Source of the DNA: Streptomyces noursei | GTDB taxonomy: Bacteria > Actinomycetota > Actinomycetes > Streptomycetales > Streptomycetaceae | NCBI RefSeq assembly: GCF_001646665.1 | Contig: NZ_LWBU01000378.1 | Location: 1-52,759 of the forward strand | Reading direction: 5' to 3' | DNA: 52,759 bases | In this document: in pieces, positions 8,044 to 17,212 of the stretch | How positions within the stretch are numbered: position 1 is the first letter of the stretch | Layout of the letters: each line of letters begins with the position of its first letter | Translations under genes and position numbers: made by a program | Notes under the pieces: model-generated | Database searches by the model: none | Told to the model about the DNA's origin: nothing | Seen by the model: only the letters and a program-made list of their open reading frames with translations

Positions 8044-9573
8044 GTGACCCCGTTGCGCACCACTCACGTGCGACGCAGACGTCTTGGCGTGGCCACCGCC
8101 GCTGCCGGACTGCTCGCGGCACTCCTGACAGCCGGCCCCGCGGCCGCCGTGCCCGACCCCGGAGACGCTCCCGCCCCACCGGGCACGGTCTCCGCACAGG
8201 ACCGGGCGGAAGCCCGCGCGGCCATCGGTTCCGGCGAGATCCCCGCCGTCGACCAGGTCGTCCACAGCGCCAACATCACCCACCTCGCCAACGTCCCGCG
8301 CGAGGGCTTCACCGGCATCAACTCGGACCTGGCCTTCCAGGGCAAGTACGCCTTCGCCGGCAACTACGACGGCTTCCGGATCTTCGACATCAGCACGCCG
8401 TCGGCCCCGAAGACCGTCGCCCAGGTCCTCTGCCCGGGCTCCCAGAACGACATATCCGTCTCCGGGAACCTGCTCTTCCTCTCCACCGACTCCTCGCGCA
8501 GCGACAACTCCTGCACCAGCACCACGCAGCCCGCGACCGAGAAGTCCTCCTGGGAGGGCATGAAGATCTTCGACATCACGGACAAGCGCAACCCCAAGTA
8601 CGTCGCCGCCGTCGAGACCGCCTGCGGTTCGCACACCCACACCCTGGTCCCCGAGCGCAGGAACGTGTACGTCTACGTCTCCTCGTACTCGCCCAACGCC
8701 GCCTTCCCCGACTGCCGGCCGCCGCACGACGGAATCTCGGTCATCAAGGTGCCGCGCAAGGCCCCGGAGAAGGCGGCCGTCGTCAACTTCCCCGTCCTCT
8801 TCCCCGGGGAGGGCCCCGACGGCGGCGGCAACCCCGGCGCGCCCACCAACCCGGGCGTCTCCAAGACCACCGGCTGCCACGACATCACCGTGCTGCCCTC
8901 CAAGGACCTGGCGGCCGGGGCCTGCATGGGCGACGGCATCCTGTTCTCCATCAAGGACCCGGAGAACCCCAAGGTCATCGACCAGGTCCAGGACAACGTC
9001 AACTTCGCCTTCTGGCACTCCGCCACCTTCAACCAGAAGGCCGACAAGGTCGTCTTCACCGATGAGCTGGGCGGCGGCGTGGGTGCCACCTGCAACGAGC
9101 GCACCGGCCCGAACCGCGGCGCCGACGGCATCTACGACATCGTCGGCAAGGGCGACAAGCGCAAGCTCGTCTTCCGCAGCTACTTCAAGATCGACCGATA
9201 CCAGGCGGACACCGAGAACTGCGTCGCCCACAACGGCTCGCTCATCCCGGTCAAGGGCAGGGACCTCATGGTCCAGGCCTGGTACCAGGGCGGCGTCTCG
9301 GTGTGGGAGTTCACCGACTCGTCCAGGCCCAGGGAGATCGCCTACTTCGAGCGCGGTCCGCTCAGCACCGAGAAGCTGGTGACCGGCGGCTCCTGGTCGG
9401 CGTACTACTACAACGGCCACATCTACTCGAACGACGAGATCAAGGGTCTCGACGTGCTGAGACTCGACGACCGCCGCACCGACCCGGCGAAGCGGGTGCG
9501 CATGCACGAGCTGAACGTGCAGACGCAGCCGGACTACTTCGAGGACTTCGACGACGACTTCGGCGACGACTGA
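8044..9573 (+). CDS. Secreted LVIVD-repeat protein
   Basis: 509 aa. An N-terminal Arg-rich signal (RRRRLGVAT, then a hydrophobic core ending PAAA) suggests export, possibly by Tat. The body contains repeats of the LVIVD type, predicted beta-propeller blades: DGFRIFDISTPSAPK, EGMKIFDITDKRNPK, DGILFSIKDPENPK, GVSVWEFTDSSRPR and a last GLDVLRLDD. The C-terminal tail is strongly acidic (EDFDDDFGDD). The start is a GTG with GGGAGG upstream. It is divergent from the DUF305 lipoprotein. The molecular function is unknown; a cell-surface role is inferred. Its last 40 bp overlap the convergent TetR-family gene. Confidence 0.9.
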   Translation: MTPLRTTHVRRRRLGVATAAAGLLAALLTAGPAAAVPDPGDAPAPPGTVSAQDRAEARAAIGSGEIPAVDQVVHSANITHLANVPREGFTGINSDLAFQGKYAFAGNYDGFRIFDISTPSAPKTVAQVLCPGSQNDISVSGNLLFLSTDSSRSDNSCTSTTQPATEKSSWEGMKIFDITDKRNPKYVAAVETACGSHTHTLVPERRNVYVYVSSYSPNAAFPDCRPPHDGISVIKVPRKAPEKAAVVNFPVLFPGEGPDGGGNPGAPTNPGVSKTTGCHDITVLPSKDLAAGACMGDGILFSIKDPENPKVIDQVQDNVNFAFWHSATFNQKADKVVFTDELGGGVGATCNERTGPNRGADGIYDIVGKGDKRKLVFRSYFKIDRYQADTENCVAHNGSLIPVKGRDLMVQAWYQGGVSVWEFTDSSRPREIAYFERGPLSTEKLVTGGSWSAYYYNGHIYSNDEIKGLDVLRLDDRRTDPAKRVRMHELNVQTQPDYFEDFDDDFGDD

Positions 9574-10199
9574 CCCGGGCCGACGGCCGTGCCACCGGGC
9601 GGCTGCCCGCCCGGTGGCACACCGAGCTCCCAGTCCAGCCCGTACCGCTGGAACAGCTCCGCCCGCAGCCGGGCGGGCGCCATCGGCACCCCGGGCAGCA
9701 GGACGGCGAAGACCGCCCCCATCAGCAGCGCCCGCAGCAGCGGATAGTCCGCGTCCACGTCGCGCGACCCGTACCGGTCCACCGTGTCCCGCAGCAGGAA
9801 CGCCAGCCGCTGCTGCTCCGGACCCTGCACGAACCCCTCCGCCTGGAGGATGCCGGCCATGTGCGTACGCATCAGCAGCGGCTGCTCCACCGCCAGCCCC
9901 AGGATGGCGTCGATGGCCCGCGCCAGCCGCTCCCGCCCGTCCTCGCTGCGCGGCTCCCGCTCCAGCGCGGCCTCCAGGGTCAGGTGCATCAGCCGGTGCA
10001 CCGCCGACTGGAGCAGCTGCCGCTTGCCCGGGAAGTAGTACGAGACCAGCCCGCGCGCCGAACCGGCCCGGTCCGCGATGTCGGCCAGCGTCGTCGCCTC
10101 GTACCCGCGTTCGGCGACCAGCTCCACGGTCGCCTGCAGCAGACGCTCCCGCGAACGCCGCCGCAACTCTTCGTTGACCGATGCGCTGCGCGGGGACAT
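9534..10199 (-). CDS. TetR-family transcriptional regulator
   Basis: 221 aa. The N-terminal HTH is canonical: RLLQATVELVAERGYEATTLADIADRAGSA then LVSYYFPGKRQLL. The C-terminal ligand domain is generic, ending in a Gly/Pro/Ser-rich tail (SSPKSSSKSSK). The ATG at 10199 has AGGAG 8 nt upstream; a TTG at 10232 would add 11 residues. Its 3' end runs 40 bp into the coding sequence of the convergent LVIVD gene. Upstream, TATATT is a likely -10, followed by the imperfect dyad GGCTGTGAGCC, a possible auto-operator. No obvious target gene is divergent from it; the PAP2 gene upstream lies on the same strand. Confidence 0.88.
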   Translation of the reverse strand: MSPRSASVNEELRRRSRERLLQATVELVAERGYEATTLADIADRAGSARGLVSYYFPGKRQLLQSAVHRLMHLTLEAALEREPRSEDGRERLARAIDAILGLAVEQPLLMRTHMAGILQAEGFVQGPEQQRLAFLLRDTVDRYGSRDVDADYPLLRALLMGAVFAVLLPGVPMAPARLRAELFQRYGLDWELGVPPGGQPPGGTAVGPGQSSPKSSSKSSK

Positions 10200-10214
10200 G
10201 CTTAACTCCTGCGT

Positions 10215-10240
10215 TGACTGGCTCACAGCCAATATACTCA
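10215..10240 (-). promoter_or_regulatory. Probable -10 and autoregulatory dyad of the TetR gene
   Basis: On the minus strand TATATT is followed 1 nt later by GGCTGTGAGCC, a 4+3+4 dyad, ahead of the SD. The position suits self-repression. Confidence 0.35.
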
Positions 10241-10371
10241 GGGCATGTCGGCCGGACCGGGCGACGCGGGGGATCGTCCGGTCCGGCGGGCCTGCGCGTA
10301 CGTCCCCGGGGGCGGAACCGCTCGGAAACCGGACGCCGTGTCCGGCCCCGCGGACGCCTTGCGGCCCCGGC

Positions 10372-11076
10372 TCAGTCCTGGTGCGCCAGGTCCCCGCGGT
10401 TCTCCGCCCGTGCGAGCCTCCGCTCGTACGCGAGCACGGCGAGTGCCACCAGGCACACTCCCAGCAGCCAGCCCCCCAGTACGTCCGAGGCCCAGTGCAC
10501 GCCCAGATACACCCGGGTGAGGCCGACCCCGAGCACCGAGACGGCGCCGACGACGAGCACGGCGGTCCGCGGGCCCCGGCCCACGCCGAAACGGGACAGC
10601 AGCCACAGGGCCAGCCCGCAGGTGACCGCCGCCGTCATCGCGTGGCCCGACGGGAAGGCCGCGAAGTGCGCCGTATCCACCGGATCCGGCCACCACGGCC
10701 GGTCCCGGCCCACCGCCGCCTTCAGCACCTGCTGCACCGCGGAACCGAGCGCGCTCACCACGCCCGTCCACACCGCCAGCAGCCGCTCGCCATGCCACCA
10801 CAGCCACACCACGCCCACCGCCACCAGGACGCGCATCGTCCACGGATCCCACACCCAGTCGCTGAGGATCCGGTTGGTCCCGGCGATCGCCGGGCTGCGG
10901 ACGGCCGAGTCGTGCAGCGCGTCCGCCACCATCCGGTCGAACGAGATCAGGGGGCCCCACTCGGCCGCGACCAGCCCCAGGAGCACGGCCGAGAGGACAC
11001 CGGACCAGAGGGCCACCACCGAGGCGTGACGGGAGTGGGCGGGGGATCGTGTGGGGGGTTGTGTGGGGGAGTGCAT
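10372..11076 (-). CDS. PAP2-family membrane phosphatase
   Basis: 234 aa integral membrane protein. The three-part PAP2 active site is complete: KAAVGRDRP (K-x6-R-P), FPSGHAM (PSGH) and TRVYLGVHWASDVLGG (SR-x5-H-x3-D type). About five to six hydrophobic segments are visible. Relatives dephosphorylate phosphatidate, undecaprenyl pyrophosphate or similar lipids at the membrane. It lies alone between the TetR and M56 genes on the minus strand, with 172 bp to the TetR start and 155 bp to the M56 stop. The lipid substrate cannot be told from sequence. Confidence 0.92.
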   Translation of the reverse strand: MHSPTQPPTRSPAHSRHASVVALWSGVLSAVLLGLVAAEWGPLISFDRMVADALHDSAVRSPAIAGTNRILSDWVWDPWTMRVLVAVGVVWLWWHGERLLAVWTGVVSALGSAVQQVLKAAVGRDRPWWPDPVDTAHFAAFPSGHAMTAAVTCGLALWLLSRFGVGRGPRTAVLVVGAVSVLGVGLTRVYLGVHWASDVLGGWLLGVCLVALAVLAYERRLARAENRGDLAHQD

Positions 11077-11231
11077 GGGGTGATCCTCCCCGGCCTTCGC
11101 CGCCCCATGTCCCTACGCCCCGCGGCCGGCCGTCCCGGAACCCCGGTCCTGCTCCGGCCGGGCTTCCGGTCACCCGGCTGCTCGCCGCCCGGCCACCGGC
11201 CGGCCCGGTCACCCGGCTGCTCGCCCGCCGG

Positions 11232-12167
11232 CTACCCGAGCGTCCGCAGCGCCGGTACGAAGGCCACCAGGAGCGGCACCACCGGCACCAGCGCCGCCGC
11301 GGCCGTCAGGCGCAGGCGCCGCCCGGCCGTGAGGCGGGGCTCGGCGGTCAGCAGACGGTGCACCCGGTGCGGCAGCTGGGCGTCGGCGGCGGGACACGGG
11401 CCGAACACCCCGCGGTCCTCGTTCAGTTCCACCAGGGCGAGCGCGATCGTCAGCCGCCCGTACCGCCTGGACGCCACGTCGTCCGCGGCCAGCTCCACGA
11501 GCCGGTGCATCTCGTCCCGGAACGCCGCGAAGACCGGGATCTGCGGGAACCCGGTCGCCAGCGCCGCCGAGCAGTGCAGCAACCAGTCGTGCCGGGCGCG
11601 CGCGTGACCCTGCTCGTGGGCGAGGACCGCGTCGAGCTGATGGCCCTTCAGCCGGCGCAGCGCGGCCGTGGTGACCACCAGCCGCGGCGCCGCGCCGGGC
11701 AGCCACCAGGCGTCCGGCCGCTCGCCCTCCAGCAGCACCAGAGGGTCCGCCCCCGGGTCCTCGCCCGGCAACAGCGGTGAGCGCACGAGGAGTTCGGCCC
11801 GCCTGCGCCGGTGCCGCGCCCGGGCACGGCGCACCTCCCGGGTGAGCATCGCCCCGGTCCACAGGCCGCCGCACGCCAGCAGCACCGCGAGCACGGCGGA
11901 CCACGGCCCGTGGGCGCCCAGTTGGTACGCCTCGACCACCGCGCGCGGAGCGGGCGCGAAGACGTGCCCGCGCACCGCCTGCCAGGCGGCCGCCGCGCTG
12001 AAGGTCATCGACAGCGCGAAGCAGAGCAGGACCGCGGCCACCACGCACTGCCACACCCACAGCGCCACGACCGGCTCGCGCTCCGGCCATTCGACCCGCG
12101 CCAGCAGACGCGGAGCCGCCACGGCGGTGACAAGGCCGAGCCCGAGCAGCGCGAGGGAGACCAGCAT
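11232..12167 (-). CDS. M56-family (BlaR1-like) membrane metallopeptidase
   Basis: 311 aa. Membrane helices occur at the N-terminus (residues 1-20, 38-60), around 90-108 and at the C-terminus (about 288-308). A cytosolic loop carries the zinc motif HEQGH (in LAHEQGHARARHDWL) followed by the downstream Glu in ELAADDVASRR, as in BlaR1/MecR1 and M48-like gluzincins. There is no extracellular beta-lactam sensor domain. In other actinobacteria such genes often pair with a BlaI-type repressor; none is in this window. It lies downstream of the DUF5134 gene, separated by a strong hairpin. Confidence 0.9.
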   Translation of the reverse strand: MLVSLALLGLGLVTAVAAPRLLARVEWPEREPVVALWVWQCVVAAVLLCFALSMTFSAAAAWQAVRGHVFAPAPRAVVEAYQLGAHGPWSAVLAVLLACGGLWTGAMLTREVRRARARHRRRRAELLVRSPLLPGEDPGADPLVLLEGERPDAWWLPGAAPRLVVTTAALRRLKGHQLDAVLAHEQGHARARHDWLLHCSAALATGFPQIPVFAAFRDEMHRLVELAADDVASRRYGRLTIALALVELNEDRGVFGPCPAADAQLPHRVHRLLTAEPRLTAGRRLRLTAAAALVPVVPLLVAFVPALRTLG

Positions 12168-12232
12168 GCCCTCACCATAGGAGCGGCGGACTACCCACCG
12201 GTATGGCCTGGCACGTCAAGTGACGCACACCA

Positions 12233-12263
12233 CGGAATCCGCGGCGCGGCGCCGCGGATTCCG
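12233..12263 (-). terminator. Strong hairpin between DUF5134 and M56 genes
   Basis: A perfect 13-bp inverted repeat (12233-12245 and 12251-12263, arms beginning CGGAATCC) with a 5-nt loop, starting 6 bp after the DUF5134 stop. It can end that transcript or attenuate read-through into the M56 gene. Confidence 0.7.
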
Positions 12264-12269
12264 CACCGC

Positions 12270-12863
12270 TCACACGGTGACCAGCATCGCCAGCATGGCC
12301 AGGCCCATCGACACCCGGCACGCCAGGGCGACCTCCGGCCCCGCCCACCGGCCGCCACCGGTCCCACCGCCGGTGCCGGCCACCGGCACGACCGGCCCCG
12401 CCGGCCCCGCGGGCACCAGCCGCAGGCCGGTCACCAGCACGTACACCGTGTAGTACGCGAGGAGGGCGCCCGTCACCAGGGGCGTACCGCCGGCCGTGGC
12501 GCCCGCCGCCGTGTGCGCCCCGTGCGCCCCGGCGGCGCCTCCGGACATCGCGACCGCCATGTACACCATGGCCAGCGACCCCACCAGGTGGTGCAGGTGG
12601 TGCCCCGCGCCGCCCAGGGCCGCCCACAGCGCGCGCAGCGACGCGGCGCCGAACACCACCGCGTACACCGCCCAGGCCCACCCCGGCGGCGCGAGCACCG
12701 CCGCGGGCACCGCCATGACGGCCATGCCGAAGCCCATCAGGGCCTCGTCCAGCGCCGCCCGGCGCTCGGCCCCCGTACCGCTCCTCGTCCGCGCCAGGCA
12801 GTAGGCACCCGCCACCAGGCACAGTGCCACCAGCAGCCAGCCGGACATCGCAGGTCCGTGCAC
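12270..12863 (-). CDS. DUF5134 membrane protein
   Basis: 197 aa, mostly hydrophobic with about six membrane helices. The short loop HHLHHLVGS, followed by a helix with MVYMAVAMS, is characteristic of DUF5134 proteins and might bind a metal through its His cluster. A Gly/Thr-rich cytosolic or periplasmic loop (residues about 157-175) precedes the last helix. No function is assigned to the family. In streptomycetes it commonly neighbours an M56 peptidase as here. The first Met at 12863 is used; MSGWLLV (12848) is an alternative. Confidence 0.85.
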   Translation of the reverse strand: MHGPAMSGWLLVALCLVAGAYCLARTRSGTGAERRAALDEALMGFGMAVMAVPAAVLAPPGWAWAVYAVVFGAASLRALWAALGGAGHHLHHLVGSLAMVYMAVAMSGGAAGAHGAHTAAGATAGGTPLVTGALLAYYTVYVLVTGLRLVPAGPAGPVVPVAGTGGGTGGGRWAGPEVALACRVSMGLAMLAMLVTV

Positions 12864-13006
12864 GACGTACCTCCCCCTCGACGAGACGGCTCCTGGGACG
12901 ATGCCCGGACCCGTGAGGGTGCACGCGAGCGCAGGGGCGTACAGGGGGAGCGTGGGCGGGGCGCGTTAGGCTCCGCCCGGGACCGCAGGCACGAGGGAGA
13001 ACAGCC

Positions 13007-13579
13007 ATGGACACCGCACCGCCCAGGACCGCGGACGCACTGACCTACCGGGACGCCGACGAGGCCGACGTGCCCGCGCTGGTCGCCCTGATCGAGTCGG
13101 CGTACCGGGGCGACTCCAGCCGCGCGGGCTGGACGACCGAGGCGGACATCCTGGAGGGGCAGCGCACCGATCCGGAGGGCGTCCGCGACGTCATCGCCGC
13201 GCCCGGCTCCCGCCTCCTCGTGGTCGAGCACGGCGGCGAGCTCGTCGCCTGCTGCCAGCTGGAACACCGCGGTGACGCCGCCTACTTCGGGATGTTCGCC
13301 GTGCGGCCCGGCCTCCAGGGCGGCGGCCTGGGGCGGCGCGTCATCGCGGAGGCGGAGCGGCTCGCCGCGGCCGAGTGGGGCGCGCGCGAGATGCACATGA
13401 CGGTGATCTCGGTCCGGGACGAGCTGATCGCCTGGTACGAGCGCCGGGGCTACCGCCGTACGGGACGGATGACGCCGTTCCCGTACGGCGACGAGCGCTT
13501 CGGCCTGCCGCGGCGCGACGACCTGGAGTTCGAGCTCCTGGTGAAGGAGATCGCGCCGGGCCTCCCGGACGCTCCCTAG
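13007..13579 (+). CDS. GNAT-family N-acetyltransferase
   Basis: 190 aa. The acetyl-CoA binding motif A is FAVRPGLQGGGLGRRVIAEAE (Q-x-x-G-x-G type), and motif B includes VRDELIAWYERRGYRRTGR. These transfer an acetyl group to an amine of a small molecule or protein in the cytoplasm; the substrate is unknown. ATG at 13007 is preceded by GAGGGAGA at proper spacing. The stop codon TAG is shared with the convergent clp gene in the tetranucleotide CTAG (13576-13579). Confidence 0.9.
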   Translation: MDTAPPRTADALTYRDADEADVPALVALIESAYRGDSSRAGWTTEADILEGQRTDPEGVRDVIAAPGSRLLVVEHGGELVACCQLEHRGDAAYFGMFAVRPGLQGGGLGRRVIAEAERLAAAEWGAREMHMTVISVRDELIAWYERRGYRRTGRMTPFPYGDERFGLPRRDDLEFELLVKEIAPGLPDAP

Positions 13580-16278
13580 GCGGCGGGCGCCGGCCCGTCC
13601 GCGTCGCCCGTCGGCGGCGCCGGATCGGCCATGCGGCTCCCGGGCGGCCGGTCCATGGCGCCCGGCTTGCCCAGCGAGCCCGGCCGGCCGGGCTGCTCCG
13701 GCGGCTCCGCGCCGCCGCCCGGCTCCTCGGTGTGGAAGGCCAGCCGGCCGTCCCCGGCCGTCACCCGCACCCGGGAGCCCTCCGGGAGCCGTCCGTCCAG
13801 CAGCAGGCGCGACAGGTGGTTGTCGACCTCGCGCTGGATCGTGCGCCGCAGCGGGCGCGCCCCGTACTCGGGCTGGTGGCCGCGGCGCGCGATCCAGTCG
13901 ACGGCGGCCGGGTCGAACTCGACCGTGAGGTGCTGTGCCCGCATCCGGCGCCGGGTCTCCTCCAGCAGCAGATCGGTGATGCGCCGCAACTGGTCCTCGT
14001 CGAGGCGCCGGAAGAGGACGATCTCGTCGATGCGGTTGAGGAACTCGGGGCGGAAGTGCTCGCGCAGCGGCCTCAGCGCCCGCTCCCGCATCGCGTCGTC
14101 CTCCGACCCCGAGTCGGCGGCGCCGAAGCCGACCACGCCGCGGCCGGTGCCGATCGCCTCGGAGCCGAGGTTGCTGGTCATCACGATGACGGTGTTCTTG
14201 AAGTCGACCGTGCGGCCCTGCGAGTCGGTGAGCCGCCCGTCGTCCAGCACCTGGAGCAGGACGTTGAACACGTCCGGGTGGGCCTTCTCGACCTCGTCCA
14301 GCAGCAGCAGCGAGTACGGGTGGCGGCGCACCGCCTCGGTGAGCTGGCCCGCCTCCTCGTGCCCCACGTACCCGGGCGGGGCGCCGACCAGCCGGCTGAC
14401 GGTGTGCCGCTCCTGGAACTCGCTCATGTCCAGGCGGACCATGCGGTCCTCGCTGCCGAACAGCGCGTCCGCGAGCGCCCTGGCCAGCTCCGTCTTGCCC
14501 ACGCCTGTCGGGCCGAGGAAGAGGAAGCTGCCGATCGGGCGCCGGGGGTCGGCGAGACCGGCGCGGGAGCGCAGCACGGCCTGCGAGACGGCGGTGACCG
14601 CCTCGTCCTGCCCGACGACCCGCCGGCGCAGGTGGTCCTCCAGGCCCAGCAGCCGTTCCTTCTCCTCCTGGGTGAGGCTGCTGACCGGAATGCCGGTCTG
14701 CCGGCTCACCACCTCGGCGATGTCCTCCGCCGTCACCTCGGCGACGACGCCGTCGCCGGCCGGCCGCGCCACGCGCCCGGCCTTGATGCGCTCGGTGACG
14801 TCCTGGATGCGGTCGCGCAGCTCCATCGCCTTCTCGTACTGCTCGGCCGCCACCGCCTGGTCCTTGTCCCGCGCCAGCTGCTCGGCCTGCCGCTCCAGCG
14901 CCCGCACGTCGGTGTTGGTGTGCGTCCGCAGCCGTACCCGGGCGCCCGCCTGGTCGATCAGGTCGATGGCCTTGTCGGGCAGGAACCGTTCGGTGAGGTA
15001 CCGGTCGGACAGCTCCACGGCGGCGAGGAGGGCCCCGTCGGCGTACCGGACCTGGTGGTGGGCCTCGTAGCGGTCCTGGAGCCCGCGCAGGATCTCCAGC
15101 GCGTCCTCCGGACTCGGCTCGGGCACCAGGATCGGCTGGAACCGGCGGGCGAGCGCCGCGTCCTTCTCGATGTAGCGGCGGTACTCCTCCATGGTCGTGG
15201 CACCGATGACGTGCAGCTCGCCGCGGGCGAGCGCGGGCTTGAGCATGTTGCCCGCGTCCATGGAGCCGCTGTCGCCGCCCCCGCTGCCCGCGCCCGCGCC
15301 GACGACCGTGTGCAGTTCGTCGATGAAGACGACCAGTTCGTCGGAGTGGGAGCGGATCTCCTCGATGATGGCGTTCAGCCGCTCCTCGAAGTCGCCCCGG
15401 TAGCGGGTGCCGGCGACGACGCCGGACAGGTCCAGGGCGACGACCCGGCGGTCGCGCAGCGTGTCCGGCACGTCGTGCTCGGCGATGCGCTGCGCCAGCC
15501 CCTCCACGATGGCGGTCTTGCCGACGCCCGCGTCACCGATCAGTACGGGGTTGTTCTTGCCGCGCCGGGAGAGCACCTCGACGGTCTGCTCGATCTCCAG
15601 GTCGCGGCCGATCACGGGGTCGATCCGGCCGGACTTGGCCATGTCGGTCAGGTCGCGGCCGTACTTGTCCAGCGTCGGGGTGCCGCGCTGCGGGGCGGGC
15701 CGCGGTTCGGCCTCGCCCACCCACGGGCCCGGCCCGCCGCGTCCCGGGCCGGGGCCCTGGACGGAGCCGGGGTCGAACTTGGCGGCGTTGAGGATGCGCC
15801 CCGCCGCCGAGTCCGGGTTGGAGGCGAGCGCGGCGAGCACGTGCTCGGGGCCGATGTACGAGGCGCCCGTGTGGCGGGCCAGGTCGTGGGCGTCGAGCAG
15901 CGCCCGCTTGACGGCGGGGGTGACGGCGATCCGGGACTGCGGCGGGCCCTCGCCGGCCGTCCGGTCGATCTCCTCCGCCAGGGCGTCCGGATCGGCGCCG
16001 GCGCGGGCGACGAGGTCGCGGGTGGGTTCGGTGGCGAGGGCGGCCCGCAACAGGTGCTCGGTCTCCAGGTCGGTGCTGCCGTGCTCGGCCGCGTACGAGG
16101 CGGCGTCGCCGACCATCCGGCGCGCGGGCTCGCTCATCAGACGGCCGATGTCGATGTACCGGGGGATGGGCCGCCCGCCCGTGGGGGACGATCCCGTCCC
16201 GCCCCCGAAGAAGCGGGCCAGAAACTCGCTGAACGGGTCGGAGCCGTAACCCTCCGGACCCATGAAACCGCTGCTCAT
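13576..16278 (-). CDS. ClpC-type AAA+ unfoldase (Clp/Hsp100)
   Basis: 900 aa. In order: a Gly-rich N-terminal leader (1-40); Clp N-domain repeats (about 45-165); first AAA+ module with Walker A GDAGVGKT (248-255) and Walker B VVFIDE (316-321); a short middle region with a UVR-like motif EQYEKAMELRDRI (479-491), as in ClpC rather than ClpB; second AAA+ module with Walker A GPTGVGKT (589-596) and Walker B LLLLDE (657-662). VVGFG (715-719) matches the loop that docks ClpP. Residues 852-900 are an extra Pro/Gly-rich tail absent from typical ClpC (about 850 aa). It probably unfolds proteins for ClpP and is likely a second ClpC-like copy. ATG 16278 is chosen; the frame is open to 16365. Confidence 0.9.
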   Translation of the reverse strand: MSSGFMGPEGYGSDPFSEFLARFFGGGTGSSPTGGRPIPRYIDIGRLMSEPARRMVGDAASYAAEHGSTDLETEHLLRAALATEPTRDLVARAGADPDALAEEIDRTAGEGPPQSRIAVTPAVKRALLDAHDLARHTGASYIGPEHVLAALASNPDSAAGRILNAAKFDPGSVQGPGPGRGGPGPWVGEAEPRPAPQRGTPTLDKYGRDLTDMAKSGRIDPVIGRDLEIEQTVEVLSRRGKNNPVLIGDAGVGKTAIVEGLAQRIAEHDVPDTLRDRRVVALDLSGVVAGTRYRGDFEERLNAIIEEIRSHSDELVVFIDELHTVVGAGAGSGGGDSGSMDAGNMLKPALARGELHVIGATTMEEYRRYIEKDAALARRFQPILVPEPSPEDALEILRGLQDRYEAHHQVRYADGALLAAVELSDRYLTERFLPDKAIDLIDQAGARVRLRTHTNTDVRALERQAEQLARDKDQAVAAEQYEKAMELRDRIQDVTERIKAGRVARPAGDGVVAEVTAEDIAEVVSRQTGIPVSSLTQEEKERLLGLEDHLRRRVVGQDEAVTAVSQAVLRSRAGLADPRRPIGSFLFLGPTGVGKTELARALADALFGSEDRMVRLDMSEFQERHTVSRLVGAPPGYVGHEEAGQLTEAVRRHPYSLLLLDEVEKAHPDVFNVLLQVLDDGRLTDSQGRTVDFKNTVIVMTSNLGSEAIGTGRGVVGFGAADSGSEDDAMRERALRPLREHFRPEFLNRIDEIVLFRRLDEDQLRRITDLLLEETRRRMRAQHLTVEFDPAAVDWIARRGHQPEYGARPLRRTIQREVDNHLSRLLLDGRLPEGSRVRVTAGDGRLAFHTEEPGGGAEPPEQPGRPGSLGKPGAMDRPPGSRMADPAPPTGDADGPAPAA

Positions 16279-16472
16279 ATGCGTCCGTTCCGGTGTCCGG
16301 GAATGGCCGGGACACGCTGTGCGAGAAGACCTGCTGGATCCACGGTCGCGGGTTCCCGAGCGCATTCCGGTTACACCTGTGACGGACGGGACGCATCGGC
16401 ACCTACGCGCCCCGAGGACGCCGTCCGCGTCCCCGGCGCGGCGGGCGGCACAGTGGCGACCCGCCCCGGCCC

Positions 16473-16500
16473 TGCCGCCCGGCGGGTTCGGCGGGCGGCA
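16473..16500 (-). terminator. Terminator of the GDPD gene
   Basis: 9-bp perfect inverted repeat TGCCGCCCG (16473-16481) / CGGGCGGCA (16492-16500), 10-nt loop, 28 bp beyond the minus-strand stop at 16529. It separates GDPD from the clp gene. Confidence 0.55.
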
Positions 16501-16528
16501 AGGGGGATGCCGGGGGCCCGGCGGGCCG

Positions 16529-17212
16529 TCAGGCCGTGAAGCGGCCGGTGCGCCGGATCCCGGGGTGGTCGGTCGTCGCGCCGTCCAGCTCCAGGGCGCG
16601 TACGAGCCGCAGGTGCTGCGGTGTGTTCACCACCCAGGCGATGACCCCCAGGCCGGCCGCCCGGGCCCGCTCGGTCGTCTCCAGGGTCAGCCGGCGGATG
16701 TCCAGCGCCAGGGTGCCGGCGCCCACGGCGAGCGCCCGCGCCACGATGTCGTCGCCCCAGTGGCTCGCGATGAGCACCGTCCGCACGCCCGGCACCAGGC
16801 GGGCGATCTCGGCGACCGCCTCGTCGTGGAAGGACGACACCTCCACCCGCCCGGTCAGGGCCCGCCGGTTCATCACCTCGGCCAGCGCCCGGGCCGCCGC
16901 CACGTCCTTGATCTCCGCCTGCACCGGTGTCCGTACGGCGTCCAGGACCTCCTCGAAGACCGGGACGCGCTCACCCAGCCCGGCGTCGAGCTCCCGCAGC
17001 TCGGCCAGGGTCTTGTCGGCGACCGCCCCGGTGCCGTCGGTCGTCCGGTCCACCTCGGCGTCGTGCATCACGACCAGGGCGCCGTCCTTGCTCAGGTGCA
17101 GGTCCAGTTCGATGGCGTCCATGCCCGCGCGTTCCGCGCGGACGAAGGACCGCAGGGTGTTCTCCGGTTCGACACCCATGACTCCGCGATGACCGATGGT
17201 GAGGAAACTCAA
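16529..17212 (-). CDS. Glycerophosphodiester phosphodiesterase
   Basis: 227 aa TIM-barrel enzyme that hydrolyses glycerophosphodiesters to glycerol-3-phosphate and an alcohol. The signature GHRGVMGVEPENTLRSF at the N-terminus supplies the catalytic His and metal-binding Glu; ELDLHLSKDGALVVMHD supplies Glu, Asp and the second catalytic His. QAEIKD and WVVNTPQHL complete the barrel. No signal peptide, so cytoplasmic. No ATG fits: the conserved start aligns with a TTG at 17212 (TTG-AGT-TTC), which I use, although the frame is open far upstream. The 5' region holds a 10-bp inverted repeat. Confidence 0.9.
   Translation of the reverse strand: MSFLTIGHRGVMGVEPENTLRSFVRAERAGMDAIELDLHLSKDGALVVMHDAEVDRTTDGTGAVADKTLAELRELDAGLGERVPVFEEVLDAVRTPVQAEIKDVAAARALAEVMNRRALTGRVEVSSFHDEAVAEIARLVPGVRTVLIASHWGDDIVARALAVGAGTLALDIRRLTLETTERARAAGLGVIAWVVNTPQHLRLVRALELDGATTDHPGIRRTGRFTA

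Noticed and set aside
13375..16539. Very long open frame antisense to the clp gene (over 1000 codons)
   Set aside because: It mirrors the codon bias of the clp gene; the translation is low-complexity with no domain, while the opposite strand gives a textbook ClpC.
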